In this document: one piece after another, positions 1-8,845 of the stretch
Position numbering within the stretch: position 1 is the stretch's first letter
Layout of the letters: every line of letters begins with the position of its first letter
Origin: Candidatus Paenibacillus intestinavium
GTDB taxonomy: Bacteria > Bacillota > Bacilli > Paenibacillales > Paenibacillaceae
Direction of reading: 5' to 3'
Assembly (NCBI GenBank): GCA_019113605.1
Contig: DXHF01000041.1
Coordinates: 1 to 46,246 of the forward strand
Length of the DNA: 46,246 nt
Translations under genes and position numbers: made by a program
The notes under the pieces: model-generated
What the model was told of the DNA's origin: nothing
The model's input: the letters and a program-made list of their open reading frames with translations, nothing else
Database searches by the model: none

Positions 1-307
1 GATGAGTAATCATTTCATCATAGTTACGCTTTTTCAACTGTTCTTCGGAAGCGCCCGCTAAACCAATCCACAAGACATGCTCCTTCATTCGCCTTATTTC
101 CATTTCTACCTTAGGAGAAATGGACTGTTCCGTAGCTGATCCGTCAGGTTCATCTACTCCTTTTAAAATAGGATCAAAGCCAATCCCGTGTAAATCCAAT
201 ATCTCATAGTCGTGACCAGCCTCGGCAAGAATTTGTACGAAACGCTCAGCAACCTTAAAGATCAGGGAATCTTTTCTCGGGTGCGAAACAACGCTTAACA
301 CTCTCAT
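1..307 (-). CDS. NAD(P)H oxidoreductase, flavodoxin-like fold; partial and probably internally deleted
   Basis: The frame opens with ATG at 307 and runs off the left edge after 102 codons, so it is absent from the ORF track. The first ~85 residues (start MRVLSVVSHPRKDS, then LDLHGIGFDP) match the N-terminal half of NAD(P)H:quinone oxidoreductases with a flavodoxin-like fold, which bind FMN and reduce quinones. From my memory of the family, the text then jumps in frame from the helix ending RRMKEH straight to the later strand VLWIGLAGASEEQLKKR. The usual intervening ~40 residues (the WWW-containing strand and the LKG-YIDR loop near the flavin and substrate) are absent. The reading frame stays open, so this looks like an in-frame internal deletion of a small cytoplasmic reductase, probably inactive. 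The 3' end is outside the window. Confidence 0.6.
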   Translation of the reverse strand, partial: MRVLSVVSHPRKDSLIFKVAERFVQILAEAGHDYEILDLHGIGFDPILKGVDEPDGSATEQSISPKVEMEIRRMKEHVLWIGLAGASEEQLKKRNYDEMITH

Positions 308-529
308 ACTTGTATCAACACTACCTTTCTCAACAGCTAACTTCTAGATTACTAATGTGTCTGTCGCTCACGTAATTGATTCTGTGCATCGAATGAAAAA
401 AAATGATACTATGTATAATGGGTAAGATCTTTGCTATGGCTTATGTTAAGCCCATGCTTCCGATGCGACTTTTCATTGGCGGGATGCGTAGTCAAGATGT
501 ACAACTGAAAAGTTTAAGGAGAAGATAAT

Positions 530-1507
530 GTGAGTAACGAACAAAATTTTTGGCTTGAATTACCGAAGCCATTTTTTATATTAGCACCAATGGAAGATGT
601 TACAGATGTTGTATTCCGTCACGTCGTTAGTGAAGCTGCAAAGCCTGACGTGTTTTTCACGGAATTCACAAGTACAGACAGTTATTGTCATCCTGATGGA
701 ATCGCCAGTACTCGTGGTCGGTTAACGTTCACAGAGGATGAACAACCGATTGTCGCTCATATTTGGGGCAATAAGCCAGCATTGTTTGCACAGATGAGTA
801 TTGATATGAAAAAGCTTGGGTTTCGTGGAATCGATCTAAACATGGGATGCCCAGTACAAAACGTCGCATCCAATGGAAAAGGTGCTGGATTAATACAACA
901 CCCTGAAGTTGCAGCAGAAATTATTCAAGCTGCAAAAGCAGGTGGCTTGCCGGTTAGTGTTAAAACAAGACTTGGTTACCATAATATTGAAGAGTGGAGT
1001 GATTGGTTAGGGCATATATTGAAACAAGATATTGCTAATCTGTCCATTCACCTTCGTACTAAAAAAGAGATGAGTAAAGTAGACGCACACTGGGAACTAA
1101 TTCCTGAAGTTAAAAAATTACGCGATGAAATTGCTCCGAATACGTTGTTAACGATAAATGGAGATATTGCTGACCGCGCAGCAGGATTAAAATTAGTGGA
1201 ACAATACGGCGTTGATGGTGTCATGATTGGTCGCGGCATTTTCACCAATCCATTTGCCTTCGAAAAAGAACCGAAAGAACATAGCGCGAAGGAGTTTCTC
1301 AATTTACTTCTGTTACAGTTAGATCTTCATGATAAATATTCAACAGAAACCGAACCACGTTCATTTAAACCACTTCTTCGCTTTTTCAAAATCTATGTTC
1401 GCGGATTTAGAGGCGCAGGCGAACTTAGAGCCCAATTAATGGATACGAAGTCAACAGATGAAGTACGTCGTTTAGTACAACCTGTTTTAGATGAATTATT
1501 AGATTGA
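530..1507 (+). CDS. tRNA-dihydrouridine synthase (Dus family)
   Basis: This FMN-dependent enzyme reduces specific uridines in tRNA to dihydrouridine, using NADPH, in the cytoplasm. The 325-residue length is normal for the family. Visible signatures are the N-terminal LAPMEDVTD strand, the DLNMGCP motif with the catalytic Cys near residue 107 followed by a GAGL loop, VKTRLGY near residue 145, and the late FMN-phosphate site [14 protein letters not shown] near 230. Start is GTG at 530, set by an AAGGAG Shine-Dalgarno at 516-521. A TATAAT hexamer lies at 414-419 but has no good -35 match. The gene stands alone, ends in a strong hairpin terminator, and has a broken second copy about 9.5 kb downstream at 10943-11357. 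Which tRNA position it modifies cannot be told from sequence. Confidence 0.93.
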   Translation: MSNEQNFWLELPKPFFILAPMEDVTDVVFRHVVSEAAKPDVFFTEFTSTDSYCHPDGIASTRGRLTFTEDEQPIVAHIWGNKPALFAQMSIDMKKLGFRGIDLNMGCPVQNVASNGKGAGLIQHPEVAAEIIQAAKAGGLPVSVKTRLGYHNIEEWSDWLGHILKQDIANLSIHLRTKKEMSKVDAHWELIPEVKKLRDEIAPNTLLTINGDIADRAAGLKLVEQYGVDGVMIGRGIFTNPFAFEKEPKEHSAKEFLNLLLLQLDLHDKYSTETEPRSFKPLLRFFKIYVRGFRGAGELRAQLMDTKSTDEVRRLVQPVLDELLD

Positions 1508-1566
1508 AGCATACCCACCTGTGTACAATTAAAAAGACTTGCTGTTAAAACGACTACGTCAAAAAT

Positions 1567-1615
1567 AATAAGAGACCTCCTAGAAGTTCAATGAACTCAT
1601 GAAAGGTCTCTTATT
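1567..1615. terminator. Terminator hairpin after dus, probably bidirectional
   Basis: A perfect 12-bp stem, AATAAGAGACCT paired with AGGTCTCTTATT, is followed by TTTT on the + strand and preceded by AAAAA. It could therefore end dus (+) and also the convergent lipoprotein gene (-) that stops at 1657. The loop holds a nested AGTTC-aat-GAACT palindrome. A related copy lies at 11370-11409 after the dus pseudogene. Confidence 0.85.
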
Positions 1616-1656
1616 TTTGTGCTTTCCATCCCTTGCCCCTGAGATAGAACTGCCAC

Positions 1657-3258
1657 TCATCTATTATCCTGATAACGATCCAGCGCTGCTTGTTGAATCT
1701 GAATTACCTCTTCAATATTTAACGCCTTTAACTGCTTCACATATTCATCAAATCTTTCAATAGGCTCAATACCTAGTATAAACTTAATTGACATTTCATC
1801 CACATACGTATTTACATTTTGCATAATTGAAGAAAGAGCAGTGTTCTCCTGCTCTGTTTTTGGTGTCACCGGAAGTGTATACAATATTGCATCCGTATCA
1901 CTCCATAATGCAACTGCCTTCTGCTGCTCCGGCAAAAAATAGTATTGTTCAAGATAGCGAACATCCTGTACGAATGGACCAAAGTAGCTCGCACGAGTAT
2001 ACATTGCTAATGCCTGGGAAGGAGCTAGTTTATCAGCATTTTTCAATATTAAATCAGTATAATATGGATAGCCTTCCTCAAGTACATAACTTTCCCCCTC
2101 AATACCAAAGTTAAACAGCATATGCCCTTCAGCACTATACCCATAATCAAGCATCCGAACTGCCTCTTCTAGGTTGTCACTATGTGCAGATATTGCTACT
2201 CTACCACTCGATCCAACCGCTGAAGTATACTGACCGAACTTGGGACGGTCACCTGCATTCAATACGGGATATGGAGCAGGTGTAATCTGAAATTCAGCAT
2301 TTTCGTTGCGCATATATGGTAGCCACGTCCCAATTCCTGCACCAACATTCCAAATGCTAGCACCACTTCGTCCAGTTATCATGCTTACATCCTGAGTTTT
2401 TGAATCAACAGTAGCTATATTACGATCAATTAACCCCTCTGCATACCAATCTCGAAATAAGGTAAGAAATGCTTTATATCCTTCTTCCTTCGGACCAAAC
2501 ATCACCTTGTCCTCTTCCATATAAAAGCCTTTCTTAATGCCAAAAGCACCGATAAAGGCACCATTTTCTATACCGAATAAAGGACTAGGCAATCCTAGAA
2601 AGGTCAAAGGTGCAACAATCCCTTTTTTTTCTTTAAATGCACGAAGCACTATCTCCCACTCGCTAATAGTAGTTGGTACTTCTAATGCTAGTTCGTCTAG
2701 CCAATCTTTCCTAATTAATGGTCCTTGATATGTACGGAGTCTATCATCCGCTTGCACAAATGGAAAAAAGTAATAACTACCGTCAGCTGTGCGAATAGCT
2801 CGATCGATCTCCGGATGCTCTGCCAAATAAGCCATCAAATTTGGAGCATACTGTTCAAACGCCTCATTCAGCCTTAAGATGACACCATCTCTTATTGCCT
2901 TCTCAGGTCCTCCAGGGAATTTGTCCCATTCGTATTCAATCATATCAGGCAACTGCTCAGATGCAATCATAACATTAAACGCTTCTATTGCTTGATTAGC
3001 AGGAGGCTGAATAAATGTTAACTTTACCCCTGTTCTACGCTGCCACTCTTGGAAAAACGGAACATTTTCAAATCTAGGTTTGACGCTTGAAGCATTGCCA
3101 TTTAGTTCTGACCAGTAAGAGAGATGTGGAATATCCTTCTCTAACTGAGAGTTACTTTCATTATTTATATTCTGATTCACTTTCCCCTCTCCTGAACAAC
3201 TCCCAAGGAGAAGCAATACTGACATCAGCAATATTATTATCTTTATATTCTTCCCCAT
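1657..3258 (-). CDS. Extracellular solute-binding lipoprotein, LplA-type, second copy in the locus
   Basis: This is a membrane-anchored sugar-binding protein of the large (~530 residue) class used by Paenibacillus oligosaccharide ABC importers. It has a lipoprotein signal peptide with the lipobox LLGSC, which makes Cys20 the lipidated residue, and an Asn/Ser-rich linker. Motifs shared with the protein at 8846-10498 include VPFFQEW, FPGGPEKAI and an RKDWLDEL-like segment, and the two C-termini align along their length, so they are paralogues. The gene starts 18 bases after the AraC regulator stop, with an AAAGGA-like ribosome site inside the regulator's end, so the two are co-transcribed. It has no permease genes beside it. 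It may share the permeases upstream or feed the regulator's extracellular sensor; either is inference. Confidence 0.85.
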   Translation of the reverse strand: MGKNIKIIILLMSVLLLLGSCSGEGKVNQNINNESNSQLEKDIPHLSYWSELNGNASSVKPRFENVPFFQEWQRRTGVKLTFIQPPANQAIEAFNVMIASEQLPDMIEYEWDKFPGGPEKAIRDGVILRLNEAFEQYAPNLMAYLAEHPEIDRAIRTADGSYYFFPFVQADDRLRTYQGPLIRKDWLDELALEVPTTISEWEIVLRAFKEKKGIVAPLTFLGLPSPLFGIENGAFIGAFGIKKGFYMEEDKVMFGPKEEGYKAFLTLFRDWYAEGLIDRNIATVDSKTQDVSMITGRSGASIWNVGAGIGTWLPYMRNENAEFQITPAPYPVLNAGDRPKFGQYTSAVGSSGRVAISAHSDNLEEAVRMLDYGYSAEGHMLFNFGIEGESYVLEEGYPYYTDLILKNADKLAPSQALAMYTRASYFGPFVQDVRYLEQYYFLPEQQKAVALWSDTDAILYTLPVTPKTEQENTALSSIMQNVNTYVDEMSIKFILGIEPIERFDEYVKQLKALNIEEVIQIQQAALDRYQDNR

Positions 3259-3276
3259 GCTGGACCCAATCCTTTA

Positions 3277-5634
3277 CTAGGAGATTTCTTTAAACTTACC
3301 TGGCGTAATTCCTTCATACTTTTTGAACACTCGAATAAAAGTAGCAGCGTCATTGTAGCCTACACATTGTGCAATTTCTGAAATGGACTGCTGCGTTGTG
3401 CTAAGCCTCGTCTTGGCTTGATTTATTCTATACTTATGGATGCAATCTAATAAGCCTTCGCCTGTCTGGTTTTTATATAGCTTTGATATATAGCTGCCCT
3501 TCAAGTTGAATTCCTCACCGATCGCATTTACATTAAGATTTGCGTCTGCATAGTTGTCCTCTATATATTTCGTCACACTTGTCGTATGATCTCGCAAGGA
3601 GACTTCTCGATCCAGCGTCATATTTGCACTGCGCTTAGCTTCGGCAATAGAGCATACTTCCTCCAATAGTTGATGAAGCTTTTGCTGCATTTCTTGAAGT
3701 GTATCACAAGCCATAATGACTTCCATCCATTGAAGATTACGCTCAAACATACCATCACCTTGATTGCCTAATTCATTAATCGCCTTAACCATTGTACCTA
3801 CAACATTAAAAATTAAACATTTAGCTAACGTTAATGAGACAATTGGTTTGGCAAAATTACGCTCCATAATATCATTCAAATATTGCGATGCTTGAGCTAT
3901 ATCGCCGACTTTAATAAAATTAATGAGCTGCTGCTCTACCTGCAATGGATAATAGTAATCAGGCTGAATGTACTGAGATTGAATCGTATCATCGTAGGAT
4001 ATAATCCCTTTCTTGCCGAGTATCATCTTGTATTCCATCGCGTCCATCGCTTCTTGATAGCATTCAGCAACACCTGGCCATGACGTATGCTTCCGACTCA
4101 GTGATATCGTTAATTCCATATGGTATCTAGCTAGAAATGCTTGTGCCTCTGTTGCGATATGTAATAAATGCTGCTTCTCATCGCTACATTCCGAAGCGAT
4201 ATTAACGAGACATACTAACATATCATCTGCTTCAGCGACATAACCAATATGACCTTCCTTGACAACAATTTCTTCAACTACATTGGCAATAATAAACTGA
4301 ATTAATTTTCTCCGCTCATAATCATCGATTCCAGGCAGCGTTTCATATACATCATCCTCATTTTCAACCATAAATAAAATAACGGCGAAAGAATTAGATT
4401 GAAGTTTCATATGAAACGACTTGAATGCTTCCTCATATGAGATTAATGAATCTAGCTTACCTTTTATCAAACGATGAATTAAATTAGAACGAAGCACCTG
4501 CTGATGCTTTTGCAATTGCAGCACAACTTCATCCTTTTCTGTTCTTGTATGCTGCATTGCTTGTTTAATAAATCGTAGTTCATTCCAATCACGCTGCTCT
4601 CCTGGAGACATGCGATCACTCAACGATTTCACAAGCTCTTGAATTGGTGTATAGTTCCGACGTAAAAAAAACCAAGTTAGTATGATAGCGCTCACAATAC
4701 TAATCACAATACTTATGAATGCAAAGCTACGTACATATTCTGCTTTCTTCCAGTACACTTCACTAGGAATGATTAAAGCATATTTTAAATGGGATACATC
4801 TGAGGTTACAAAGAATAGTTCTGATTTACCAATTTTATCCTTGTCGAGCTTTATTGTCCCATTAGTATGATCAAAAAATGGTTCGAGCATTGCATTTAGC
4901 TTTGGATCTATTGAACGGTTAGACAGTAGTACTTCATTCTCTTCATTTAATATTAGCAATTGTCCCTCGCTAAGATCGGACATACTGTCAATAGCTTGAT
5001 AGAATCGCTCCACATCAACCATCACAATAGCCGCGCCTGTTTCCTTGCCATCCAAGCTTTTGGGCAGTGACTTTATGTATACGATAGATTTTTGTTGTTC
5101 TCCTTCGTTCATATGAGGCCAAATAAAAAATTTGCTATGATTGACCTCTGCCAGCGCATCCTTCCACTGATCATAAGTCACTTCACCAGTATCGTGTATC
5201 GTATGGAAAGCAACCTCGGCATCTCTTATATTGCCAGAACGAATAATTGCATCCTCATCATGCCAATAAATATAAAATTCATCCATGGTAGCATACGATG
5301 TTTTATATAAGCGAAACTCCTTAGCAAGCTGATAAGCAATAAAGGAGGCTTCACTTTCCGTATTGTTGCTATACATAAGAGATTGCAGCCGAGAATTCCA
5401 GCTCATTTCCATATTAAGTCGCTGCATTAGATCAATTTGGTTATCAATCGTATAACGCATTTTTTTTAACATAGAATCATTAGCGCGTAAAATTTCACTC
5501 TTCAATGTTTCACTTGCCTGTGAATAAATAATAAGGCTTATCATAATAGGTATAATGAGAATCACGCTGTATGAAATTAACCAGGTTACAATAACACTTT
5601 TACGCTTTTGCCATAAATTTCGAATATTAAGCAC
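3277..5634 (-). CDS. Membrane-bound AraC-family transcriptional regulator with extracellular sensor
   Basis: This one-component regulator has 785 residues. A short cytoplasmic N-terminus precedes a first membrane helix (about 17-38), a ~260-residue extracellular Cache-like sensor, and a second helix (about 303-325) leading into a HAMP-like linker. A middle cytoplasmic region of no clear family follows. The C-terminus (about 690-782) is an AraC HTH, with FNLKGSYISKLYKNQTGEG, SISEIAQCVGYND and FIRVFKKYEGITPGKFK. Such proteins usually sense an extracellular carbohydrate or its binding protein and activate the adjacent ABC operon. The start is GTG at 5634. A hairpin terminator separates it from the upstream GH88 gene, so it probably has its own promoter between 5635 and 5740, although no convincing hexamers were found there. 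Confidence 0.88.
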   Translation of the reverse strand: MLNIRNLWQKRKSVIVTWLISYSVILIIPIMISLIIYSQASETLKSEILRANDSMLKKMRYTIDNQIDLMQRLNMEMSWNSRLQSLMYSNNTESEASFIAYQLAKEFRLYKTSYATMDEFYIYWHDEDAIIRSGNIRDAEVAFHTIHDTGEVTYDQWKDALAEVNHSKFFIWPHMNEGEQQKSIVYIKSLPKSLDGKETGAAIVMVDVERFYQAIDSMSDLSEGQLLILNEENEVLLSNRSIDPKLNAMLEPFFDHTNGTIKLDKDKIGKSELFFVTSDVSHLKYALIIPSEVYWKKAEYVRSFAFISIVISIVSAIILTWFFLRRNYTPIQELVKSLSDRMSPGEQRDWNELRFIKQAMQHTRTEKDEVVLQLQKHQQVLRSNLIHRLIKGKLDSLISYEEAFKSFHMKLQSNSFAVILFMVENEDDVYETLPGIDDYERRKLIQFIIANVVEEIVVKEGHIGYVAEADDMLVCLVNIASECSDEKQHLLHIATEAQAFLARYHMELTISLSRKHTSWPGVAECYQEAMDAMEYKMILGKKGIISYDDTIQSQYIQPDYYYPLQVEQQLINFIKVGDIAQASQYLNDIMERNFAKPIVSLTLAKCLIFNVVGTMVKAINELGNQGDGMFERNLQWMEVIMACDTLQEMQQKLHQLLEEVCSIAEAKRSANMTLDREVSLRDHTTSVTKYIEDNYADANLNVNAIGEEFNLKGSYISKLYKNQTGEGLLDCIHKYRINQAKTRLSTTQQSISEIAQCVGYNDAATFIRVFKKYEGITPGKFKEIS

Positions 5635-5740
5635 CTTTTCATCACCAGTTTATATTCAAATTAAATACTAAGTTGTATTATACTCTCTTCATTTCAATTT
5701 CAACATATGCAAAAACTCCAATTCCATTGATTATATGTCA

Positions 5741-5779
5741 AATAGCCTGAGAAAACAGGATTTGTTTTCTCAAGCTATT
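5741..5779. terminator. Terminator hairpin downstream of the GH88 gene
   Basis: AATAGCcTGAGAAAAC pairs with GTTTTCTCAaGCTATT with one mismatch across a 7-base loop. On the minus strand it lies 25 bases after the GH88 stop codon and is followed by the weak T stretch ATTTGACAT. It would end the lipoprotein-permease-GH88 transcript before the AraC gene. Confidence 0.75.
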
Positions 5780-5803
5780 TCGAAATATATTATTAATCTA
5801 CCT

Positions 5804-6925
5804 TTAATAAATACGATTTTTCCAACCATTTCTTTTTGCAAAGGCTTCTACAAAGAAGTAATCACCATAAATAAGCGATACATTAATATTTTGACCAGCA
5901 GGCTTATGGCCTGTTCCTTGTAGTAAAATAGCTTGGTGCTGTGGTTTATTCCAAGTACTATAATGATGATATAGCGAATAAAGCATCTGCATAGCTACCG
6001 CTTCATATCTACGACCAATATGCTCTGGTATTAGAGCAGCAAGCTCAAGTAAACCAGAGGCTGCTATCGCACCTGCCGAGCTGTCACGCGGCTCCAATTC
6101 TGGATTACCTCTTGTTCTGAAATCCCAATGTGGTACTTTATCAGATGGCAAATGAGACATGAAAAAATGAGCAACACGCTGAGCGGCCTGGCCATACTTC
6201 TCATCTTTCGTAAAACGATACATATTAGCCATACCGTACAAAGCCCACGCGGCTCCTCGACTCCACGCTGAATCAGCTGCTTCACCTTGTCCGCCGATCG
6301 CTTCTATAGCTTCACCAGTCGCTGGATCAAATGAAACAATATGATTAACTGAGCCATCCGCCCGAATGAAATGCTCAACAAGAGTATCTGCATGCAGACG
6401 CGCGATATGCATAAAGCGTGGATCTTCTAATTCCTCAGCTGCCCAGCATAATAATGATAGATTCATCGCCGAATCCACAATGGACCAGCCATGCATATTA
6501 CTATTCCAAGCACGAATGAAGTGACCTTGAATATTAAATCTGCCTGCTAGAAAGTTAGCTGCTGCTAATCCGCGTCGACGAGCATCCATATCACCTGTTA
6601 GCTTATATTTAAACACAGCTGTAGATAAAAACTGAAAACCGACATCATGATCAAATGAATTTTTTTCAAGCATGCGCTGTTCCATTTTGATATCCCAATC
6701 CCATGCGCTTTGCTTAAATATTTCATTCTTAGTCATATCATACCCAAGCCACAACAGACCTGGCCAAAAACCTGATGTCCACCAATCGATACGTTCATCG
6801 TCGTACACACCACCCTCTGATAAAGCGACATGCGGTGACTTATTGCCAATTTTTTTATTCATCTCTTCCAGCTTTTCAACTATTTTCTCCCATACCTCTG
6901 CATCTGTAAAACGATCACTAGACAC
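5804..6925 (-). CDS. GH88 family unsaturated glucuronyl/galacturonyl hydrolase
   Basis: Family GH88 removes the 4,5-unsaturated uronic acid left at the non-reducing end of oligosaccharides by polysaccharide lyases. It works by hydrating the double bond, in the cytoplasm. The 373-residue (alpha/alpha)6-barrel protein has no signal peptide. Visible family features are WWTSGFWPGLLWL near 48-60, DHDVGF near 92-97 (the first catalytic Asp region), IVDSAMNLSLL near 149-159 (the second catalytic Asp region), the basic SRGAAWALYG segment near 225, and the late RDSSAGAIAASGLLELA helix. The start is GTG at 6925 behind a GGGAGGGGA ribosome site. It is the last gene of the importer operon, 55 bases after the permease, so imported substrates are probably unsaturated uronic oligosaccharides. 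The exact polymer is unknown. Confidence 0.87.
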   Translation of the reverse strand: MSSDRFTDAEVWEKIVEKLEEMNKKIGNKSPHVALSEGGVYDDERIDWWTSGFWPGLLWLGYDMTKNEIFKQSAWDWDIKMEQRMLEKNSFDHDVGFQFLSTAVFKYKLTGDMDARRRGLAAANFLAGRFNIQGHFIRAWNSNMHGWSIVDSAMNLSLLCWAAEELEDPRFMHIARLHADTLVEHFIRADGSVNHIVSFDPATGEAIEAIGGQGEAADSAWSRGAAWALYGMANMYRFTKDEKYGQAAQRVAHFFMSHLPSDKVPHWDFRTRGNPELEPRDSSAGAIAASGLLELAALIPEHIGRRYEAVAMQMLYSLYHHYSTWNKPQHQAILLQGTGHKPAGQNINVSLIYGDYFFVEAFAKRNGWKNRIY

Positions 6926-6980
6926 ACTAATCCCCTCCCTTTATTACTATGCAATGTATACTAAACCAAACGTAGCTTTA

Positions 6981-7862
6981 TTAGCCTTTAAGTGAACCAA
7001 CCATAACTCCTTTTACAAAGAAACGCTGAACAAATGGATACACACATAAAATAGGCACAGTAGCTACCATAATGGTCGCATACTTAATTGTCTCTCCAAT
7101 TTGAAAGCGATCACCAGCTGATGCTCCTGTCGACATACTATCTGTTGCATTCGAAATTAATATTTCACGCAAAATGAGCTGTAACGGGAATAGTTCGCGA
7201 TTTTGAATAAATATAGATGCGTAAAACCAACCGTTCCACTTATCTACTGCGTAATATAAAATCATTACTGCAATGACAGGCATCGATAGTGGAAGAATGA
7301 TACGAAACAAGATAGTGAAATGATTCGCGCCATCAATTTTTGCCGATTCCTCTAAGCTATCCGGGATGCTCATAAATGATGTCCGCATAATAATCAGATT
7401 AAAAGTGCTGATAGCGAAGGGGATAATTGTTGCCCATAGCGAATTCAGCAATCCAACTTCCTTAACCGTCAAGTAAAGCGGAATTAGGCCACCGCCAAAA
7501 AACATCGTAAACACAATTAAAAACATGAATAAATTATTCCACATCACATTTTTACGAGATAATACATAAGCGCCAAGTGCAGTCATAAATAGATTCACGA
7601 GCACACCAAAGAAAACGATAAATAGCGTATTTTTATAACCTATCCCTATACCTGGGTTAGCAAGAACGCTTTTATACGCATCTAAACTAAAGCCAAGCGG
7701 CTTCCATAGCAATGTTTTATTCGCTATCAACTGACCGGCATCACTAAACGAGGCAAATAACACATAAAGCAGTGGGTATAAAGTGACAATGACAAGTCCG
7801 ATAAGAATAGTATAAATAACTGTTAAGATCACTTTGTCAGCTAGATCAGTTTTTGTATGCAA
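6981..7862 (-). CDS. ABC sugar transporter permease, LplC/YtcP type
   Basis: Inner-membrane permease of a carbohydrate importer, with about six predicted helices and the MalG-type coupling loop (EESAKIDGANHFTILFRIILPLS). It ends in the MVGSLKG tail typical of YtcP-like permeases. I prefer TTG at 7862 over the track's start at 7919. An excellent GGTGAGGTG ribosome site precedes the TTG, and the longer version would run 47 bases into the upstream gene and add a basic 19-residue extension. This gives 293 residues. The ribosome site overlaps the upstream permease's stop codon, implying translational coupling. It pairs with the next permease and the lipoprotein. No ATPase is encoded here; such importers commonly share one MsmX-like ATPase encoded elsewhere. 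Confidence 0.9.
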   Translation of the reverse strand: MHTKTDLADKVILTVIYTILIGLVIVTLYPLLYVLFASFSDAGQLIANKTLLWKPLGFSLDAYKSVLANPGIGIGYKNTLFIVFFGVLVNLFMTALGAYVLSRKNVMWNNLFMFLIVFTMFFGGGLIPLYLTVKEVGLLNSLWATIIPFAISTFNLIIMRTSFMSIPDSLEESAKIDGANHFTILFRIILPLSMPVIAVMILYYAVDKWNGWFYASIFIQNRELFPLQLILREILISNATDSMSTGASAGDRFQIGETIKYATIMVATVPILCVYPFVQRFFVKGVMVGSLKG

Positions 7863-7872
7863 GAAGTTCACC

Positions 7873-8790
7873 TCACCATAAACTATTTTTGCTAATTTTT
7901 TTACTAATATAATTCGCACCTATCAGCAGCGTAAGATTAATAACTGAATTAAACAATCCTACTGCTGCACTATAGCTCCAGCCAAACTCTAATAGACCTT
8001 TTCGATAAACGAAGGAGGAAATAACGTCGGCTGTTTCGTAAGTAACGGAGTTATACAGCAATATTATTTTCTCAAAGCCTACGTTCAGCATATTACCCAT
8101 TCGAAGAATAAACATGATCGTTATAATTGGCAGCATGCCCGGGATCGTAATATAGAACATCTGCCTTAAACGACTGGCTCCATCCATACGCGCTGCTTCA
8201 TACTGTTCTTGATCAATGCCCATTAGTGCAGCAATGTAAATAATAGATTCCCAGCCAATGCGCTGCCATATTTCAGACAATACATAAATAGGTCGGAATA
8301 ATTCAGGTTTTTGTAGCATCGCCTGCCCATCGTATCCAAATACCATAAAGAGTCTATTAATTAAACCGTCCGCATTCGTAAAGTCGGTAATGATTCCACA
8401 AATAACAACTAACGATATAAAATAAGGCATGTAGGTTATCGTTTGAACAACCCGCTTGAACGTACGATGACGTACTTCATTAATAAGTAATGCCAATATG
8501 ATTGGAGCAGGAAACTCAAAAATAAGTGTATAAAAACTAATTAAAAGCGTATTTTTCAAAACTCGAACAAAGTAATAACTATTAAAAAAGTCTGCGAAAT
8601 GTTTTAATCCAACCCAGTCACTACCCATAATCCCTTTAATTGGAGCGTATTCTTTAAATGCTATAATCGCTCCGTACATCGGTGCATAGTGGAAAATAGC
8701 ATAGTATACGATGACTGGTATCATCATGATATATAAGTATTTATTCATAAAAAAATCACGTGAGATTCTATTGCCAAGCCCGCTCTTCAT
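7873..8790 (-). CDS. ABC sugar transporter permease, LplB type
   Basis: Partner permease of the previous gene, with the MalF-type coupling loop (QYEAARMDGASRLRQMFYITIPG) and the conserved ending (ANYISKKISKNSLW) of LplB-like proteins. The track starts at GTG 8802, but that codon overlaps the AGAGGTG ribosome site. ATG at 8790 sits 9 bases after it and is the better start, giving 305 residues. It ends 10 bases before the next permease start. A stem-loop separates it from the lipoprotein gene upstream. Confidence 0.9.
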   Translation of the reverse strand: MKSGLGNRISRDFFMNKYLYIMMIPVIVYYAIFHYAPMYGAIIAFKEYAPIKGIMGSDWVGLKHFADFFNSYYFVRVLKNTLLISFYTLIFEFPAPIILALLINEVRHRTFKRVVQTITYMPYFISLVVICGIITDFTNADGLINRLFMVFGYDGQAMLQKPELFRPIYVLSEIWQRIGWESIIYIAALMGIDQEQYEAARMDGASRLRQMFYITIPGMLPIITIMFILRMGNMLNVGFEKIILLYNSVTYETADVISSFVYRKGLLEFGWSYSAAVGLFNSVINLTLLIGANYISKKISKNSLW

Positions 8791-8812
8791 GATAGGATTC
8801 ACCTCTTAATTG

Positions 8813-8835
8813 GGAGAGGGTTTTATACCCTCTCC
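8813..8835 (-). promoter_or_regulatory. Intercistronic stem-loop between binding protein and permease genes
   Basis: GGAGAGGG pairs perfectly with CCCTCTCC across a 7-base AT-rich loop, just after the binding-protein stop and before the permease start. No T run follows on the minus strand. It is therefore more likely an mRNA-stabilising or partial-attenuation element that raises binding-protein levels over permease levels than a full terminator; this is inference. Confidence 0.6.
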
Positions 8836-8845
8836 TTATTAGTTA

